Assembly (NCBI RefSeq): GCF_003853705.1
Contig: NZ_QTQI01000019.1
Location: forward strand, 1 to 64,000
Source: Burkholderia sp. Bp8992
GTDB lineage: Bacteria > Pseudomonadota > Gammaproteobacteria > Burkholderiales > Burkholderiaceae
Direction of reading: 5' to 3'
DNA: 64,000 nt
In this document: positions 43,495 through 52,522 of the stretch, piece after piece
How positions within the stretch are numbered: the first letter of the stretch is position 1
Layout of the letters: every line of letters begins with the position of its first letter
Made by a program: the position numbers and the translations under genes
Notes under the pieces: model-generated
Seen by the model: only the letters and a program-made list of their open reading frames with translations
Database searches by the model: none
Told to the model about the DNA's origin: nothing

Positions 43495-44532
43495 TCAGAA
43501 TTTGACCCGCATCCCGGCACCCGCGCTATTGCCCGTCGACACACCTGTGATCGTGTCATAACGCCAAGCTGCATACACATCGGTTCGCTTCGACAGCGGG
43601 TAGTCGTAACCCAACGCGACCGTCGACCAACGGATATGATCGCCTACCGACGGTCGTCGCCGTGTTCCCGCCCACGACAGCAGTACGCTTCCTAACCCTA
43701 TCCGAGCACTTGCCCCGAGCTGTACCGTATCGTCCGTGACGTGATTGTTGTTGTCCACACGTTCGTACTGTGCGAACAACTTAACCGCACGCAACCGATA
43801 CGCGCCACCGGCCATCCAGGCGGTCTGCGCGGTTGCGCCGTTGAGAAACAGCGATGCCGTGTGTAGACTCTGCACGGCGGCCGTCGCGGAAAACGGGCCC
43901 GCGAAGTACAACACGTTCGCGCTATAGTTGGCCTGCCCTGCATGGCCGGCGACGCCGGCGTTGCTGTAAAGCAGACTTCCCGACAGACCGGCCACCTCGG
44001 GTGTCTGATAAAGGAGCGAATTGTCGATCGCAGTATCGCTCTGGAGTGACGCAGCACCCATGGCCGAGCCAAGGAAACTATGCACGACGATCGGCGAGAA
44101 GACAAACGAATTGCCGAACGGATTGAACAGCAGCGTCGACACGAACAGCGGCGCGGTATTGCGCCCCAGCGTCAACTCCCCGAAATGGCCGCTCAGACCA
44201 ACGAAGGCATTTCGCCCGAAAAATGACTGTCCGGGAAACGAACCGGCCTGACCGCCGTTGATACGATAAAAGCTCTCGAGCGTGAAGACGGCCTTCATGC
44301 CACCGCCCAGATCCTCCGTACCGGACATCCCCCAATACGAAGTCGTCATCCCGCCAGAACCGACTTGCCACGCGTTGCCGGCTGCACCGGCAGGATGAAC
44401 TTCGCCAACGAATGCGTCGGCCAGCCCATAGAGCGAGACCGATGATTGCGCATGTGCGATCCCCGCACAGGTTGACATGCCTAACACCACAACCCACTTC
44501 CCTGCGTTACCCCCAAATTTCCTTAACTGCAT
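43495..44532 (-). CDS. outer-membrane porin (Gram-negative porin family)
   Basis: A 345-residue beta-barrel porin. Signal peptide (WVVVLGMSTCAGIAHAQ), then SSVSLYGLADAFVGE, a typical first strand, KAVFTLESFYRINGG and FGRNAFVGLSGHFGELTLGRN. The last residue is Phe (GMRVKF), the outer-membrane sorting signal. AAGGAG precedes the ATG at 44532; the frame to 44769 overlaps the next gene. Its neighbours suggest it admits an amide or amino-acid-like substrate. Confidence 0.9.
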   Translation of the reverse strand: MQLRKFGGNAGKWVVVLGMSTCAGIAHAQSSVSLYGLADAFVGEVHPAGAAGNAWQVGSGGMTTSYWGMSGTEDLGGGMKAVFTLESFYRINGGQAGSFPGQSFFGRNAFVGLSGHFGELTLGRNTAPLFVSTLLFNPFGNSFVFSPIVVHSFLGSAMGAASLQSDTAIDNSLLYQTPEVAGLSGSLLYSNAGVAGHAGQANYSANVLYFAGPFSATAAVQSLHTASLFLNGATAQTAWMAGGAYRLRAVKLFAQYERVDNNNHVTDDTVQLGASARIGLGSVLLSWAGTRRRPSVGDHIRWSTVALGYDYPLSKRTDVYAAWRYDTITGVSTGNSAGAGMRVKF

Positions 44533-44593
44533 GATGTCTCCTTCGTCCTTGTGATTGTCTGTGCGTGTCGTGGTGTCTTGACGTCGCCCTTGT

Positions 44594-45148
44594 TCAAACC
44601 GGACGTACCCGCGCGAGCGGCCGACCGCTGTCGGCCAGCGCGATTGCCACCACGATCTCGTTCGACGCTGGCGCATCGGCGAGCGTGAGCGATACCGCGT
44701 CGAAGTGGTCGAAGCTCCACATGTCGGTGGTGCAGTGCAACGGAATGTCCAGGCATGTGCCTGGCGCACCGCGCTTGGTCACCGACGGGATCAACGACGT
44801 GGCGCCAGGCAAGCTCTCACGCATGGCCTTGCCCATGCGGGGATGCAAAAGCGCCGCGGCACACTCGAGCGGTACCGCGCTGCCTACGAGCGCGGCCTTG
44901 CCATAGGCCTGAATTGCCGACGGCGCGACATCCAGCGCCCATCGCGCCCGTCCGGTCAGCAACGTGCCCAGCTCAGCGCCGAACTCATAGAGCGGCTCGA
45001 GCGCCGCGCGTGTCGGGTCCGCGCGCCAGTCGTCGAATTGGAGCACTGCCGCCACCACGACCTGCCGATGCGGCGGGTCGACCGGCACTTGCAGTTCGGC
45101 GCGCCGTTCAAGGAGTTGGACGACGATTTTGGTAATGGGAGGATTCAT
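44594..45148 (-). CDS. AA_synth (amino acid synthesis) family protein
   Basis: A 184-residue protein matching the AA_synth family (PF06684): ITKIVVQLLERRAE, ALVGSAVPLECAAALLHPRMGKAMRE, then SLIPSVTKRGAPGTCLDIPLHC and EIVVAIALADSGRPLARV. The biochemical role is not defined; these genes often sit with amidases and liv transporters, as here. Start 45148 overlaps the amidase stop (ATGA), which discounts the longer frame to 45352. Confidence 0.85.
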   Translation of the reverse strand: MNPPITKIVVQLLERRAELQVPVDPPHRQVVVAAVLQFDDWRADPTRAALEPLYEFGAELGTLLTGRARWALDVAPSAIQAYGKAALVGSAVPLECAAALLHPRMGKAMRESLPGATSLIPSVTKRGAPGTCLDIPLHCTTDMWSFDHFDAVSLTLADAPASNEIVVAIALADSGRPLARVRPV

Positions 45149-46563
45149 GTCCGCACCTCCGCGCCCTCCGTCTGGCCCTGCATTGCTTCTGTCGGAACCG
45201 GAAACGGACCGCGTGCGGATTCGTACGCACGTGCCACACGCAACACCAGCGCATCGCCGCCCGGTGGCCCGACGATCTGTAGGCCCGTCGGCAATCCACC
45301 TGGCAAACCACACGGCACACTCGCCGCCGGCAACCCAGTCTGGTTGCACCACGACGTCAACGGCGGTGCCATGCGCGAGCGCTCGGGCCGCCCCTCCGCG
45401 AGCGGTGGGGCGCAGTGGAATGTCGGCGTGACCAGCAGGTCGTAGTCTTCAAAGAACGCAGCCATCGCGACCGTGAGTGCGTGGCGCGCCTGAAGCGCAT
45501 CGACAAAGGTCGATGTGAGGACGCTATCGCCCGCCTCGGCCAGCGCACACACATCCGGATCGAGCTTCGGCCGCGCAGCGGGATGAAGCTGCCGGACCCT
45601 TTGTGCAAAGAACACGGCCCACTGAATGGCGTGTATGCGGCTCTCCAGATAGCCGTCAAGCGGCTTCACGTCCGTTTCCTCGACCTGTGCCCCGAGTGCC
45701 TCGAACAGGCCCACCGCATGACGGATGCTCAGGGCGATGTCGGGCTCAACCTGTACGCCCGCAGGTGCCGGACAGTAGGCGATGCGCAAACCGGCGATGC
45801 CATCATCCAGACCGATGCGCAGATCGGGACAAGCAGAAACCAGTCTTCGCGCATCGCTCTGGCGGGCCATCACGGTCAGCATCAGCGTCGCGTCGCTTAC
45901 GCAGCGCGCGATCGGCCCAAGCGTCGATAGGTGCGTCCAACTCACCGCCGCGCCGGCTGGCACCAGGTTGAACGACGGTTTCATTCCGACCACCCCGCTC
46001 CAGCAAGCTGGGACGCGGATTGAGCCGCCGCCGTCGGTGGCCAGCGACAACGGTCCCATGCCGAGCGCAACCGCAACAGCTGATCCACCGCTGCTCCCGC
46101 CGGACGTGAGACGCCGGTCCCACGGGTTACGGGTAATGCCGGTGATCGGGCTGTCCGTGACGATCTTGTTGCCAAACTCCGAGGTCGTGGTCTTGCCGAA
46201 CAGCAGCGCGCCGCCTTGTCGCAGTCGCGCGACCGCGGGTGCGTCATCGGCCTCCGGCGCACTGGGTGACGTGAGCGATCCGTATCGGGTAGGCAGTCCG
46301 CGCACGGCGATGAGGTCCTTGACCGAGACCGGCACGCCATCCAACAATCCACACGGCTCCCCCCGCATCCAGCGTCGCTCCGACTCGCGCGCGGCGGCCA
46401 GCGCGCTGTCCTCGTCGAGGCTGCACACCCCGTTGACAAAGGGATTGAAGTGCGCAACCCGGTCCAGCACCGCGCAGATAACTTCGACGGGCGAGAACGT
46501 GCGACGCCGGTAGCCGGCCATTAGCTGCTCGGCATTCATTCCCAGTACGTCATTCATATGCAA
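45145..46563 (-). CDS. amidase-signature enzyme
   Basis: A 472-residue amidase. Catalytic Lys82 (PVSVKDL), cis-Ser157 (GGSSGG) and nucleophile Ser181 (TDGGGSIR) are all present, so it should hydrolyse an amide to acid and ammonia. It lies between the AA_synth gene and the substrate-binding protein, so it probably acts on the transported compound. It is very like the second amidase at 52523-53947. Start at 46563 or 46557. Confidence 0.9.
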   Translation of the reverse strand: MHMNDVLGMNAEQLMAGYRRRTFSPVEVICAVLDRVAHFNPFVNGVCSLDEDSALAAARESERRWMRGEPCGLLDGVPVSVKDLIAVRGLPTRYGSLTSPSAPEADDAPAVARLRQGGALLFGKTTTSEFGNKIVTDSPITGITRNPWDRRLTSGGSSGGSAVAVALGMGPLSLATDGGGSIRVPACWSGVVGMKPSFNLVPAGAAVSWTHLSTLGPIARCVSDATLMLTVMARQSDARRLVSACPDLRIGLDDGIAGLRIAYCPAPAGVQVEPDIALSIRHAVGLFEALGAQVEETDVKPLDGYLESRIHAIQWAVFFAQRVRQLHPAARPKLDPDVCALAEAGDSVLTSTFVDALQARHALTVAMAAFFEDYDLLVTPTFHCAPPLAEGRPERSRMAPPLTSWCNQTGLPAASVPCGLPGGLPTGLQIVGPPGGDALVLRVARAYESARGPFPVPTEAMQGQTEGAEVRT

Positions 46564-46609
46564 TCCTTAGCAATTGAGATAAATTAGAACGCGCTCGATT
46601 CCCTCATGC

Positions 46610-47800
46610 CTATCCCTCACACTGCGGTGGAATCGGTCCGGCCGAGTCCAACACCGCGAAACTATTGTCCGCCAGTGCCCTGCCGATAAGGGTTTGGCAC
46701 AACACATGGTCACCGTCCTGGCTCACGCCCGCCTTACCACGCGGCAGGTTCAACGAAACACCCGGCATCGCGACTTTCACGCGGGCCACGTCGACGCTGC
46801 CGGCCGCCTTGACAGCCGCGGCAAACAGGCGAAGTCCCGCATACGTGCACTCACCGTGCGGTAGCACCACGGCCAACTGCCCTAATCGAGGGTCGTGTGG
46901 CCCTGCTTCATGCGCCGTGTAGCGCGCGAGAAAATCCCGGTTCTCTGGGTTGTCGACGCTCATGAAATACGAGGACACGCCGATGATCCCGGTCGACGCG
47001 CCGGTGGTTGCAATCGACAGCGACTCGTGTGCAATGTCAGTCACCAGTTGCGGTTTCATGCCGAACGAGCGGTACTGTTTGACGAAGGTGACCGGGTCGT
47101 CGCCGATGCTGTGCCAGACGATCTGTGGGCGCTGGCTGGCGATCTGCTGCAGCACCGCACCATAATCGCGCGTGCCGAACGGCAACCAATACACGTTGAG
47201 AAACTGCCCGCCGTAACGCTTCACCGCTGCCTGCAGTCTGGGGACCAGCACCTTGCGGTTGCTGCCGATGTCCGAGACTACCGCGCACACCGTGCGACCA
47301 CCCTGACGCATCAGCCAATCGATCAGTGGGTCGATGCGTTGGTTGACAGTCAGGCCCGTAGTGAACAGATTCGGATCGCAGCGCCCCTCGTCGAAGTTCG
47401 GGTAGATCACGAGCCGGCCAGCGGACTTGGCGGCCTGCAACGCTGCTTCGCGCTCTGACGGTAGCACCATGCCAGTCAGGACCGCGACCTCATCGCGCAT
47501 CAACAGTTGCCTGGCCTTCTGCAGCGTCACAGCGGTGGACATCTGGGTATCCTCGACGCTCAGTTGCAACGGGCGTCCCAGCAATCCACCGGCGGCGTTG
47601 ATTTCGTCGACGGCCAACTGCGCGCAGTTGCGGTTGGTCTCACCCACGCGGGTGAGCGGACCGCTCAGCGGTGCAAGCAAGCCAATCTTGAGCGGCGTGG
47701 TGGCCCGTACCAACGATGGCATAGCGGACGTGGTGAGTGCGCCGACGGCACTGAATAGCGCGGTTCGGGTAAAGGCACGGCGGTTCATCATGTTCTTCAT
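46610..47800 (-). CDS. ABC transporter substrate-binding protein (Liv/amide type)
   Basis: A 396-residue protein with a signal sequence having a twin-arginine-like NRRAFTR and Ala-rich h-region. Mature part: PLKIGLLAPLSGPLTRVGE, LAVDEINAAGGLLGRPLQL, then the type I periplasmic-binding fold, like AmiC/UrtA proteins that bind amides or urea. First gene after the ATPase; ATGA overlap with livF. It captures the substrate for the transporter. Confidence 0.88.
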   Translation of the reverse strand: MKNMMNRRAFTRTALFSAVGALTTSAMPSLVRATTPLKIGLLAPLSGPLTRVGETNRNCAQLAVDEINAAGGLLGRPLQLSVEDTQMSTAVTLQKARQLLMRDEVAVLTGMVLPSEREAALQAAKSAGRLVIYPNFDEGRCDPNLFTTGLTVNQRIDPLIDWLMRQGGRTVCAVVSDIGSNRKVLVPRLQAAVKRYGGQFLNVYWLPFGTRDYGAVLQQIASQRPQIVWHSIGDDPVTFVKQYRSFGMKPQLVTDIAHESLSIATTGASTGIIGVSSYFMSVDNPENRDFLARYTAHEAGPHDPRLGQLAVVLPHGECTYAGLRLFAAAVKAAGSVDVARVKVAMPGVSLNLPRGKAGVSQDGDHVLCQTLIGRALADNSFAVLDSAGPIPPQCEG

Positions 47801-48567
47801 TGGGTGGAGCTCAGGTTGGAATGCGTCGAATGTGGTGAAGAGATTGAAGACGTGTCAGACTCGGCGGCCGGCGACAGGTATTGCGCCAACGGATGAGCCC
47901 CTGCGGCACCGCTTCGCGGCTCGATGCGGCCGGCATGGGCAAGTCGCCCGTTCTTGAGCACGATGCAGCGCTGTGCGCTGCGCAGCACGAGATCGAGGTT
48001 CTGCTCGACCAGGAGCACGGCGAGCTGCGATCGGCGGCACAACGTTGGGATGACCTCGCCGATCAGTTCGACCAGATTCGGCTGCACACCGTCGGACGGT
48101 TCGTCCAGCACCAGCAGTTTCGGCCGACCGCACAGCGCGCGGGCAATCGCGAGCACCTGTTGCTCACCGCCGGACAGCGTGCCTCCGTGCTGCGAGAGTC
48201 TGGACTTGAGAATAGGGAAATATTCGAACACCTCGTCGAGAATCGCCCCACCACCCGCAGCCTGCGTGCCCATCATGAGGTTCTCGCGCACGGTCAGCTT
48301 GGGAAAAATCCAGCGCCCCTGAGGTACCAATCCGATGCCGCGTCGGGCAATCACATGGGTGCGCAAGCCGTTGATAGATTGCCCCTGAAACCGCACGTCG
48401 CCCGTCACGCGTGGCAGCAAGCCCATGATCGCTTTGACCAGGGTCGTCTTGCCCGCACCATTACAGCCGAGCACGCCAACAACTTCGTTTGGCCCGACGT
48501 CGAGGTCGAGTTGATGCAGCACCGCGACGTCGCCATATCCGGCAGACAGATTCTCAATGTGTAGCAT
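47797..48567 (-). CDS. livF: LivF-like ABC ATPase
   Basis: A 256-residue ATP-binding protein. Walker A GCNGAGKTT (about 37-45), signature LSGGEQQ, Walker B LLVLDEPSDG. A C-terminal extension of about 30 residues is Ser-rich. The start at 48567 (MLHIENL) overlaps the LivG end by 14 bases; the frame to 48693 is not supported. It powers amide or branched amino acid import with LivG. Confidence 0.9.
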   Translation of the reverse strand: MLHIENLSAGYGDVAVLHQLDLDVGPNEVVGVLGCNGAGKTTLVKAIMGLLPRVTGDVRFQGQSINGLRTHVIARRGIGLVPQGRWIFPKLTVRENLMMGTQAAGGGAILDEVFEYFPILKSRLSQHGGTLSGGEQQVLAIARALCGRPKLLVLDEPSDGVQPNLVELIGEVIPTLCRRSQLAVLLVEQNLDLVLRSAQRCIVLKNGRLAHAGRIEPRSGAAGAHPLAQYLSPAAESDTSSISSPHSTHSNLSSTQ

Positions 48568-49288
48568 GACCCGCTCCCTGACCGAGATAGATGCGCCGGA
48601 TTTCTTCATCGCGCGCGATGTCCGCATAGGAGCCTCGCCGAACGATCTGGCCGCGATGCATGACCCATGTCTCGCACTGCAGCGCCTCGACAAAGCTCAG
48701 GTCGTGCTCGATCGCGAGTACCGCGCAGCGCTCGCGCAGCCGGTGAATCAGGCGCACGAGCCGTTGCGCATCGGCGGCCGACAGGCCGGCGGCCGGTTCA
48801 TCGAGCAAGAGCAACGCGGGTTGGCACATCATCGCCATACCGATTTCCAGCCATTGGCGTTCACCATGCGGCAGGGTCATCGCACATAAGTTGGCCTGGT
48901 CCGACAGTCCTATCTCGTCCAGAATGGCGTCCGGGTTCGGCATCGGCATGTCCCGGTACGACGCAACACCGAGGCCTGCGACGACGAGGTTCTCGCGCAC
49001 GCTCATTGAAAGAAATGTGTTCGTGCCTTGGAACTTGCGAACCACGCCGCGTCGGCAGAATTGGTGCATCGGCCGCCCCGTCATGCGCACACCGGCGAGA
49101 TACAACTCTCCGGCCCCCGGCGCGATCGCACCGGACAACAGCCCGACCAAAGTGCTCTTGCCAGCGCCGTTCGGGCCAATCACGCACAGCAGGTCGCGCG
49201 AGTCAATCGACACATCGACGTTGTCGACCGCATGAATGCCGCCGAACGCGCGCTGCAACCCTTCACCCTTTATCAGCGGCGTATCCAT
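48554..49288 (-). CDS. livG: LivG-like ABC ATPase
   Basis: A 244-residue ATP-binding protein: GPNGAGKST (Walker A), LPHGERQWLEIGMAM (a variant signature with HGERQ in place of SGGQ, as in LivG/UrtD) and LLLLDEPAAGLS (Walker B). The TAATG overlap joins it to livM. Confidence 0.92.
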   Translation of the reverse strand: MDTPLIKGEGLQRAFGGIHAVDNVDVSIDSRDLLCVIGPNGAGKSTLVGLLSGAIAPGAGELYLAGVRMTGRPMHQFCRRGVVRKFQGTNTFLSMSVRENLVVAGLGVASYRDMPMPNPDAILDEIGLSDQANLCAMTLPHGERQWLEIGMAMMCQPALLLLDEPAAGLSAADAQRLVRLIHRLRERCAVLAIEHDLSFVEALQCETWVMHRGQIVRRGSYADIARDEEIRRIYLGQGAGHATH

Positions 49289-50361
49289 TACCGGCCTCCT
49301 TCCACGCGTTCGGCACGATGTAAGGGGCTACGTCCCCGTCGAATTCGCTCGATCCGACGTGCCCCGGCGATCAAGCCCCCGAGTCGTACGCCGTTGGGCA
49401 GGAACAGCACGCAGCAGAGGAACAATGCGCCGAGCAGAAGCGGCCATCCGTCAGTGGTTGCGCTCGATACCGTTTGTTTGAGCAGCGTCAACCCGACGGC
49501 GGCGAGCACCGGACCACCGAGCGTGCCTTTACCGCCGATCGCCACCCATAGAATGACTTCGGTGGCCAGCACCGGCGAAAACACATCGGGCGCCACTACC
49601 CCCGAACAGGCGGCCATCAACGATCCTGCGATAGCGGCAAGTCCGGCCGATGCAACGAACACCAGCAAAAGGTGCCCGGACGTGTGATAGCCGCACGCCT
49701 TTGCGCGCCATTCGTTCGTCGCGATCGCGGTCAGGACTTTGCCGTACCGGCTGCGGCATACGAACCAGGTCGCGACGAGCAGCACGGCAAGCACCGTCAC
49801 GACCGTGTACCAGGACCCGCGCGGTCCGCTCAAATCGAGCGTCTGCCCGACCGGTGAGAAGGACAATCCCGGAATGCCGAGGAGGCCCGTATCACCGCCC
49901 GTGACCGACTGCCAGCTTGTCGCCAATTGCTGGACGACAATCAGCACGGCCATGCTGATAATGGCGAAAAAGTGCAACCGCACACCGGCGAACAACAGGA
50001 AATAGCCCAACACGGCTGCGACGACCACGGCACAGACCAGTCCAACGATCACTCCGACGGCGGACGTCTGTCCATATTGCATGGTAGCGATTGCGAAACC
50101 GTACGCGCCGAGCCCGAAGAAAGTCGTGTGTCCGAGCGTGAGCACACCGGCCCTGCCCCACAACAGGTCGTAGCTCAGTGCCAGCAGTCCCATGATCAGC
50201 GCATCCCGCACGGTCAAAAGCAAATAGCTCCCTAGGCAAAACGGCAAGACCAATGCGGCCGCAACAATCGCGGCGCCGATTGCCATCGGAGAGATGTCTT
50301 CGATACCGATCGCTGGCTGAAACAGCCAGCGGCGCGCACTCGCAAGAAGTTGTCGGAGCAT
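49288..50361 (-). CDS. livM: LivM-like ABC permease
   Basis: A 357-residue permease with about eight to nine hydrophobic helices, including LPFCLGSYLLLTVRDALIMG, LRLHFFAIISMAVLIVVQQ-like and ELIL-type segments (SPVLATEVILWVAIGGKGTL). A basic tail follows. Forms the inner-membrane pore with LivH. 3 bases from livH. Confidence 0.9.
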   Translation of the reverse strand: MLRQLLASARRWLFQPAIGIEDISPMAIGAAIVAAALVLPFCLGSYLLLTVRDALIMGLLALSYDLLWGRAGVLTLGHTTFFGLGAYGFAIATMQYGQTSAVGVIVGLVCAVVVAAVLGYFLLFAGVRLHFFAIISMAVLIVVQQLATSWQSVTGGDTGLLGIPGLSFSPVGQTLDLSGPRGSWYTVVTVLAVLLVATWFVCRSRYGKVLTAIATNEWRAKACGYHTSGHLLLVFVASAGLAAIAGSLMAACSGVVAPDVFSPVLATEVILWVAIGGKGTLGGPVLAAVGLTLLKQTVSSATTDGWPLLLGALFLCCVLFLPNGVRLGGLIAGARRIERIRRGRSPLHRAERVEGGR

Positions 50362-50364
50362 GAT

Positions 50365-51240
50365 TCAACCTTTACCGTGGAGCTGATGGGCGGCGCTGAA
50401 ACCGGGCAACAGGCCTTGTGGCCGAAAACGGATCAGAACGATGGACAGGACCAGCACGATCGCCGAGGCGAGTGACGGATCCACGCGATAGCTGAGCAGC
50501 GTTTCAGCCGTGCCGACGAAGGCGCTGCCTAGCAGACTGCCGGCGATCGAACCGATACCGCCCAACACGATCACGAAGAACGCCTTGGCCAGATAAGCGA
50601 CGCCAAGGTGGGACTCCACCGATATCATCGGTGCGACAAGTACGCCGGCCAGCGATGCGAGTGCGGCACCGCCACAGAACGCCAGCCGGTTCAGCCGTCG
50701 CGTGTCGATACCGACCGCCTCTGCCATCGCTGGGTGCTGGATCACAGCACGCAACTGAGTTCCGAAGCGCGTACAGGCGAATAGCAGCCAGCAACCGGTC
50801 GTCACCGTCGCTGCAACGCCAATCACGAACAGCCGATACGCCGGATAGCTGCCCCCCGGCACGGGAATCGCCCCATCTATAGGCGCGTACACCAACATCG
50901 GATGTGTGCCGAAAATCAGTTCAAGGGCTTTCTGGACGATCAAGCTGATCGCGTACGTCGCCAGCAATGTGTCGAGCGGACGGTCGTAGAGCAGTCGGAT
51001 CACGAGGCGCTCAAGGAACCACCCGAGCACCGCACCAACCACCGGCGCCACAAACAACGCGAGCCAGAACGCATGCGGCCCGCCCAACGATTGCGCCACT
51101 GCTAACGTGTAGGCCCCGATCGTCACCCATTCCGCGTGTGCGAGGTTCACGATGTCCATCAAACCGAAGATGATCGCGAGACCCAGCGCGACTAGCGCGA
51201 GGATGCTCACGTAGCTGAGGATGTTCAAGATTGTCGCCAT
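50365..51240 (-). CDS. livH: LivH-like ABC permease
   Basis: A 291-residue permease: ILNILSYVSILALVALGLAI, FGLMDIVNLAHAEWVTIGAY (family signature), FFVIVLGGIGSIAGSLLGSA. The ATG at 51240 is the likely start; a TTG at 51246 is in frame. It is the promoter-proximal gene of the operon livH-livM-livG-livF-SBP-amidase-AA_synth, transcribed away from the XRE pair. Confidence 0.92.
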   Translation of the reverse strand: MATILNILSYVSILALVALGLAIIFGLMDIVNLAHAEWVTIGAYTLAVAQSLGGPHAFWLALFVAPVVGAVLGWFLERLVIRLLYDRPLDTLLATYAISLIVQKALELIFGTHPMLVYAPIDGAIPVPGGSYPAYRLFVIGVAATVTTGCWLLFACTRFGTQLRAVIQHPAMAEAVGIDTRRLNRLAFCGGAALASLAGVLVAPMISVESHLGVAYLAKAFFVIVLGGIGSIAGSLLGSAFVGTAETLLSYRVDPSLASAIVLVLSIVLIRFRPQGLLPGFSAAHQLHGKG

Positions 51241-51348
51241 CGTCAAAAGTCCGTCATGTCATGTCCGCCATGCCAATCCCGTCCAACTCGAGAAACTGCG
51301 GAGTCTCGTTTCACCAAGCGGAGAAGTCATCACTTCGCCGCCATCAGG

Positions 51349-51419
51349 CTAAGCAATTCTTAGTTTTTAGGCTAAGAGATACTTAGTAAAAATCCTGCAA
51401 TAACTAAAGAAACTCTTAG
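51349..51419. promoter_or_regulatory. operator cluster CTAAG-N5-CTTAG upstream of first XRE gene
   Basis: CTAAGCAATTCTTAG (51349-51363) and CTAAGAGATACTTAG (51372-51386) are 15-base palindromes with the same form, CTAAG-N5-CTTAG. A third, imperfect copy, CTAAAGAAACTCTTAG (51404-51419), ends right before the ATG at 51421. They lie between livH and the XRE gene and may control both. Confidence 0.7.
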
Positions 51420-51420
51420 G

Positions 51421-51771
51421 ATGCCTCGGCCCTCATCGACATCCTCTGCTTTCCCCAAGCGCCTGAAACAGGCCCGTCTGCACTCGCGCCTCACCCAGGA
51501 GCAACTTGGGATCGCAGCGGGTATCGACGAATTCTCCGCAAGCGCGCGCGTGAACCAATACGAAAGCGGAAAGCACACACCGAAGCTGCAGATCGGCCAA
51601 CGGCTGGCCAGTGCACTGCAGGTTCCGACCAGTTACCTTTACGAAGAAGACGACCTGCTCGCTAGCCTTCTCGCAACTGCTGCAAGGTTGCCTCGCGAAA
51701 AGAGAAAGGCCCTCCTCAAGAGCGCTGAAGCGTTGACGCAGACTATCGGCCTGACCTCCAAGACCAAGTAA
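51421..51771 (+). CDS. XRE-family HTH regulator
   Basis: A 116-residue phage-repressor-like protein: RLKQARLHSRLTQEQLGIAAG, then SARVNQYESGKHTPKL (helix-turn-helix), YLYEEDDLLASLLATA and a C-terminal helix. No ribosome binding site is obvious right before the ATG, since operator copy three lies there. It is a paralogue of the gene at 51836 and probably represses itself through the CTAAG palindromes. Confidence 0.85.
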   Translation: MPRPSSTSSAFPKRLKQARLHSRLTQEQLGIAAGIDEFSASARVNQYESGKHTPKLQIGQRLASALQVPTSYLYEEDDLLASLLATAARLPREKRKALLKSAEALTQTIGLTSKTK

Positions 51772-51786
51772 TTTTTAGCCTGCAGA

Positions 51787-51801
51787 CTAAGAGTTACTTA
51801 G
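51787..51801. promoter_or_regulatory. CTAAG-N5-CTTAG operator upstream of second XRE gene
   Basis: CTAAGAGTTACTTAG, the same 15-base palindrome as upstream of the first XRE gene, followed by GTAAAAAC as in the 51372 copy (GTAAAAAT). It lies 35 bases before the second XRE start. Confidence 0.7.
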
Positions 51802-51835
51802 TAAAAACGGCACGCCTTTCCCGGACACTCCGTGA

Positions 51836-52162
51836 ATGTCCAGCGATGCCACCTCTCCCTCCGTGTTTCCCAAGCGCCTGAAACAGGCTCGATTACGCTC
51901 GGGCCTTACACAGGAACAGCTCGGCATTCAGGCGGGCATCGACGAATTTTCCGCCAGCGCCCGCGTCAACCAGTACGAAAAGGGCAAACATACGCCCACG
52001 CTTCAAACCAGCCAACGTCTGGCGCGCGCGATGCTCGTTCCCACCAGTTTCCTCTATGAGGAAGACGACCTGCTCGCAAACCTTCTTGCCATCGCCGGCC
52101 GACTGAGCAAGGAAAAGAAGAGAGCACTCATTGCGAGTGCGGAAGCACTCGCGCAGGAATAG
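51836..52162 (+). CDS. XRE-family HTH regulator, tandem paralogue
   Basis: A 108-residue paralogue of the gene at 51421: FPKRLKQARLRSGLTQEQLG, FSASARVNQYEKGKHTP and FLYEEDDLLANLLAI are almost identical; the N-terminus and the end differ. It is 64 bases after its twin, with its own copy of the operator. The pair most likely arose by tandem duplication and may cross-regulate. Confidence 0.85.
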   Translation: MSSDATSPSVFPKRLKQARLRSGLTQEQLGIQAGIDEFSASARVNQYEKGKHTPTLQTSQRLARAMLVPTSFLYEEDDLLANLLAIAGRLSKEKKRALIASAEALAQE

Positions 52163-52363
52163 CGCTCAAAGTCGCTCCTCACCGGGCGCATCGCAGCACC
52201 CTCGGTGTCGGCAACGACACCACATACCCTCCCAATACGCCCCCAGTTCTCTCGAGCAAACGACGCGTCGCCGATTTCGGTGACTGGACACCTTGCGCCC
52301 CGAAATACGCGGCATGTCACGAATTCTGCGTCTCCGCTGCGGATAACGCTTGGCGCATCACCT

Positions 52364-52512
52364 ATTTATTATCATTAAATCTACGCTCGTCACGGTCACT
52401 CGTCAACGTGCCTCATCCAAGCGTTTACCCGGCAAATCTCCCTCTAACATGATGCCCCGCAGCTTGACAAACGCGGCCGGTCACGCCTACCGTTGATTTA
52501 TTATAATTAATT
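52364..52512 (+). promoter_or_regulatory. duplicated AT-rich 17-mer flanking the amidase promoter
   Basis: ATTTATTATCATTAAAT (52364-52380) and ATTTATTATAATTAATT (52496-52512) agree at 15 of 17 bases, 132 bases apart in an otherwise GC-rich 360-base gap. TTGACA (52464-52469) lies between them and may be a -35 box, with TACCGT (52488-52493) as a poor -10, or TATAAT (52502-52507) inside the second copy. The second copy touches the ribosome binding site. They look like paired operators. Confidence 0.5.
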
Positions 52513-52522
52513 GGAGGATGGC

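Noticed and set aside
45149-45352. N-terminal extension of the AA_synth gene
   Set aside because: It lies wholly within the amidase gene in another frame; the ATGA overlap start fits the family length.
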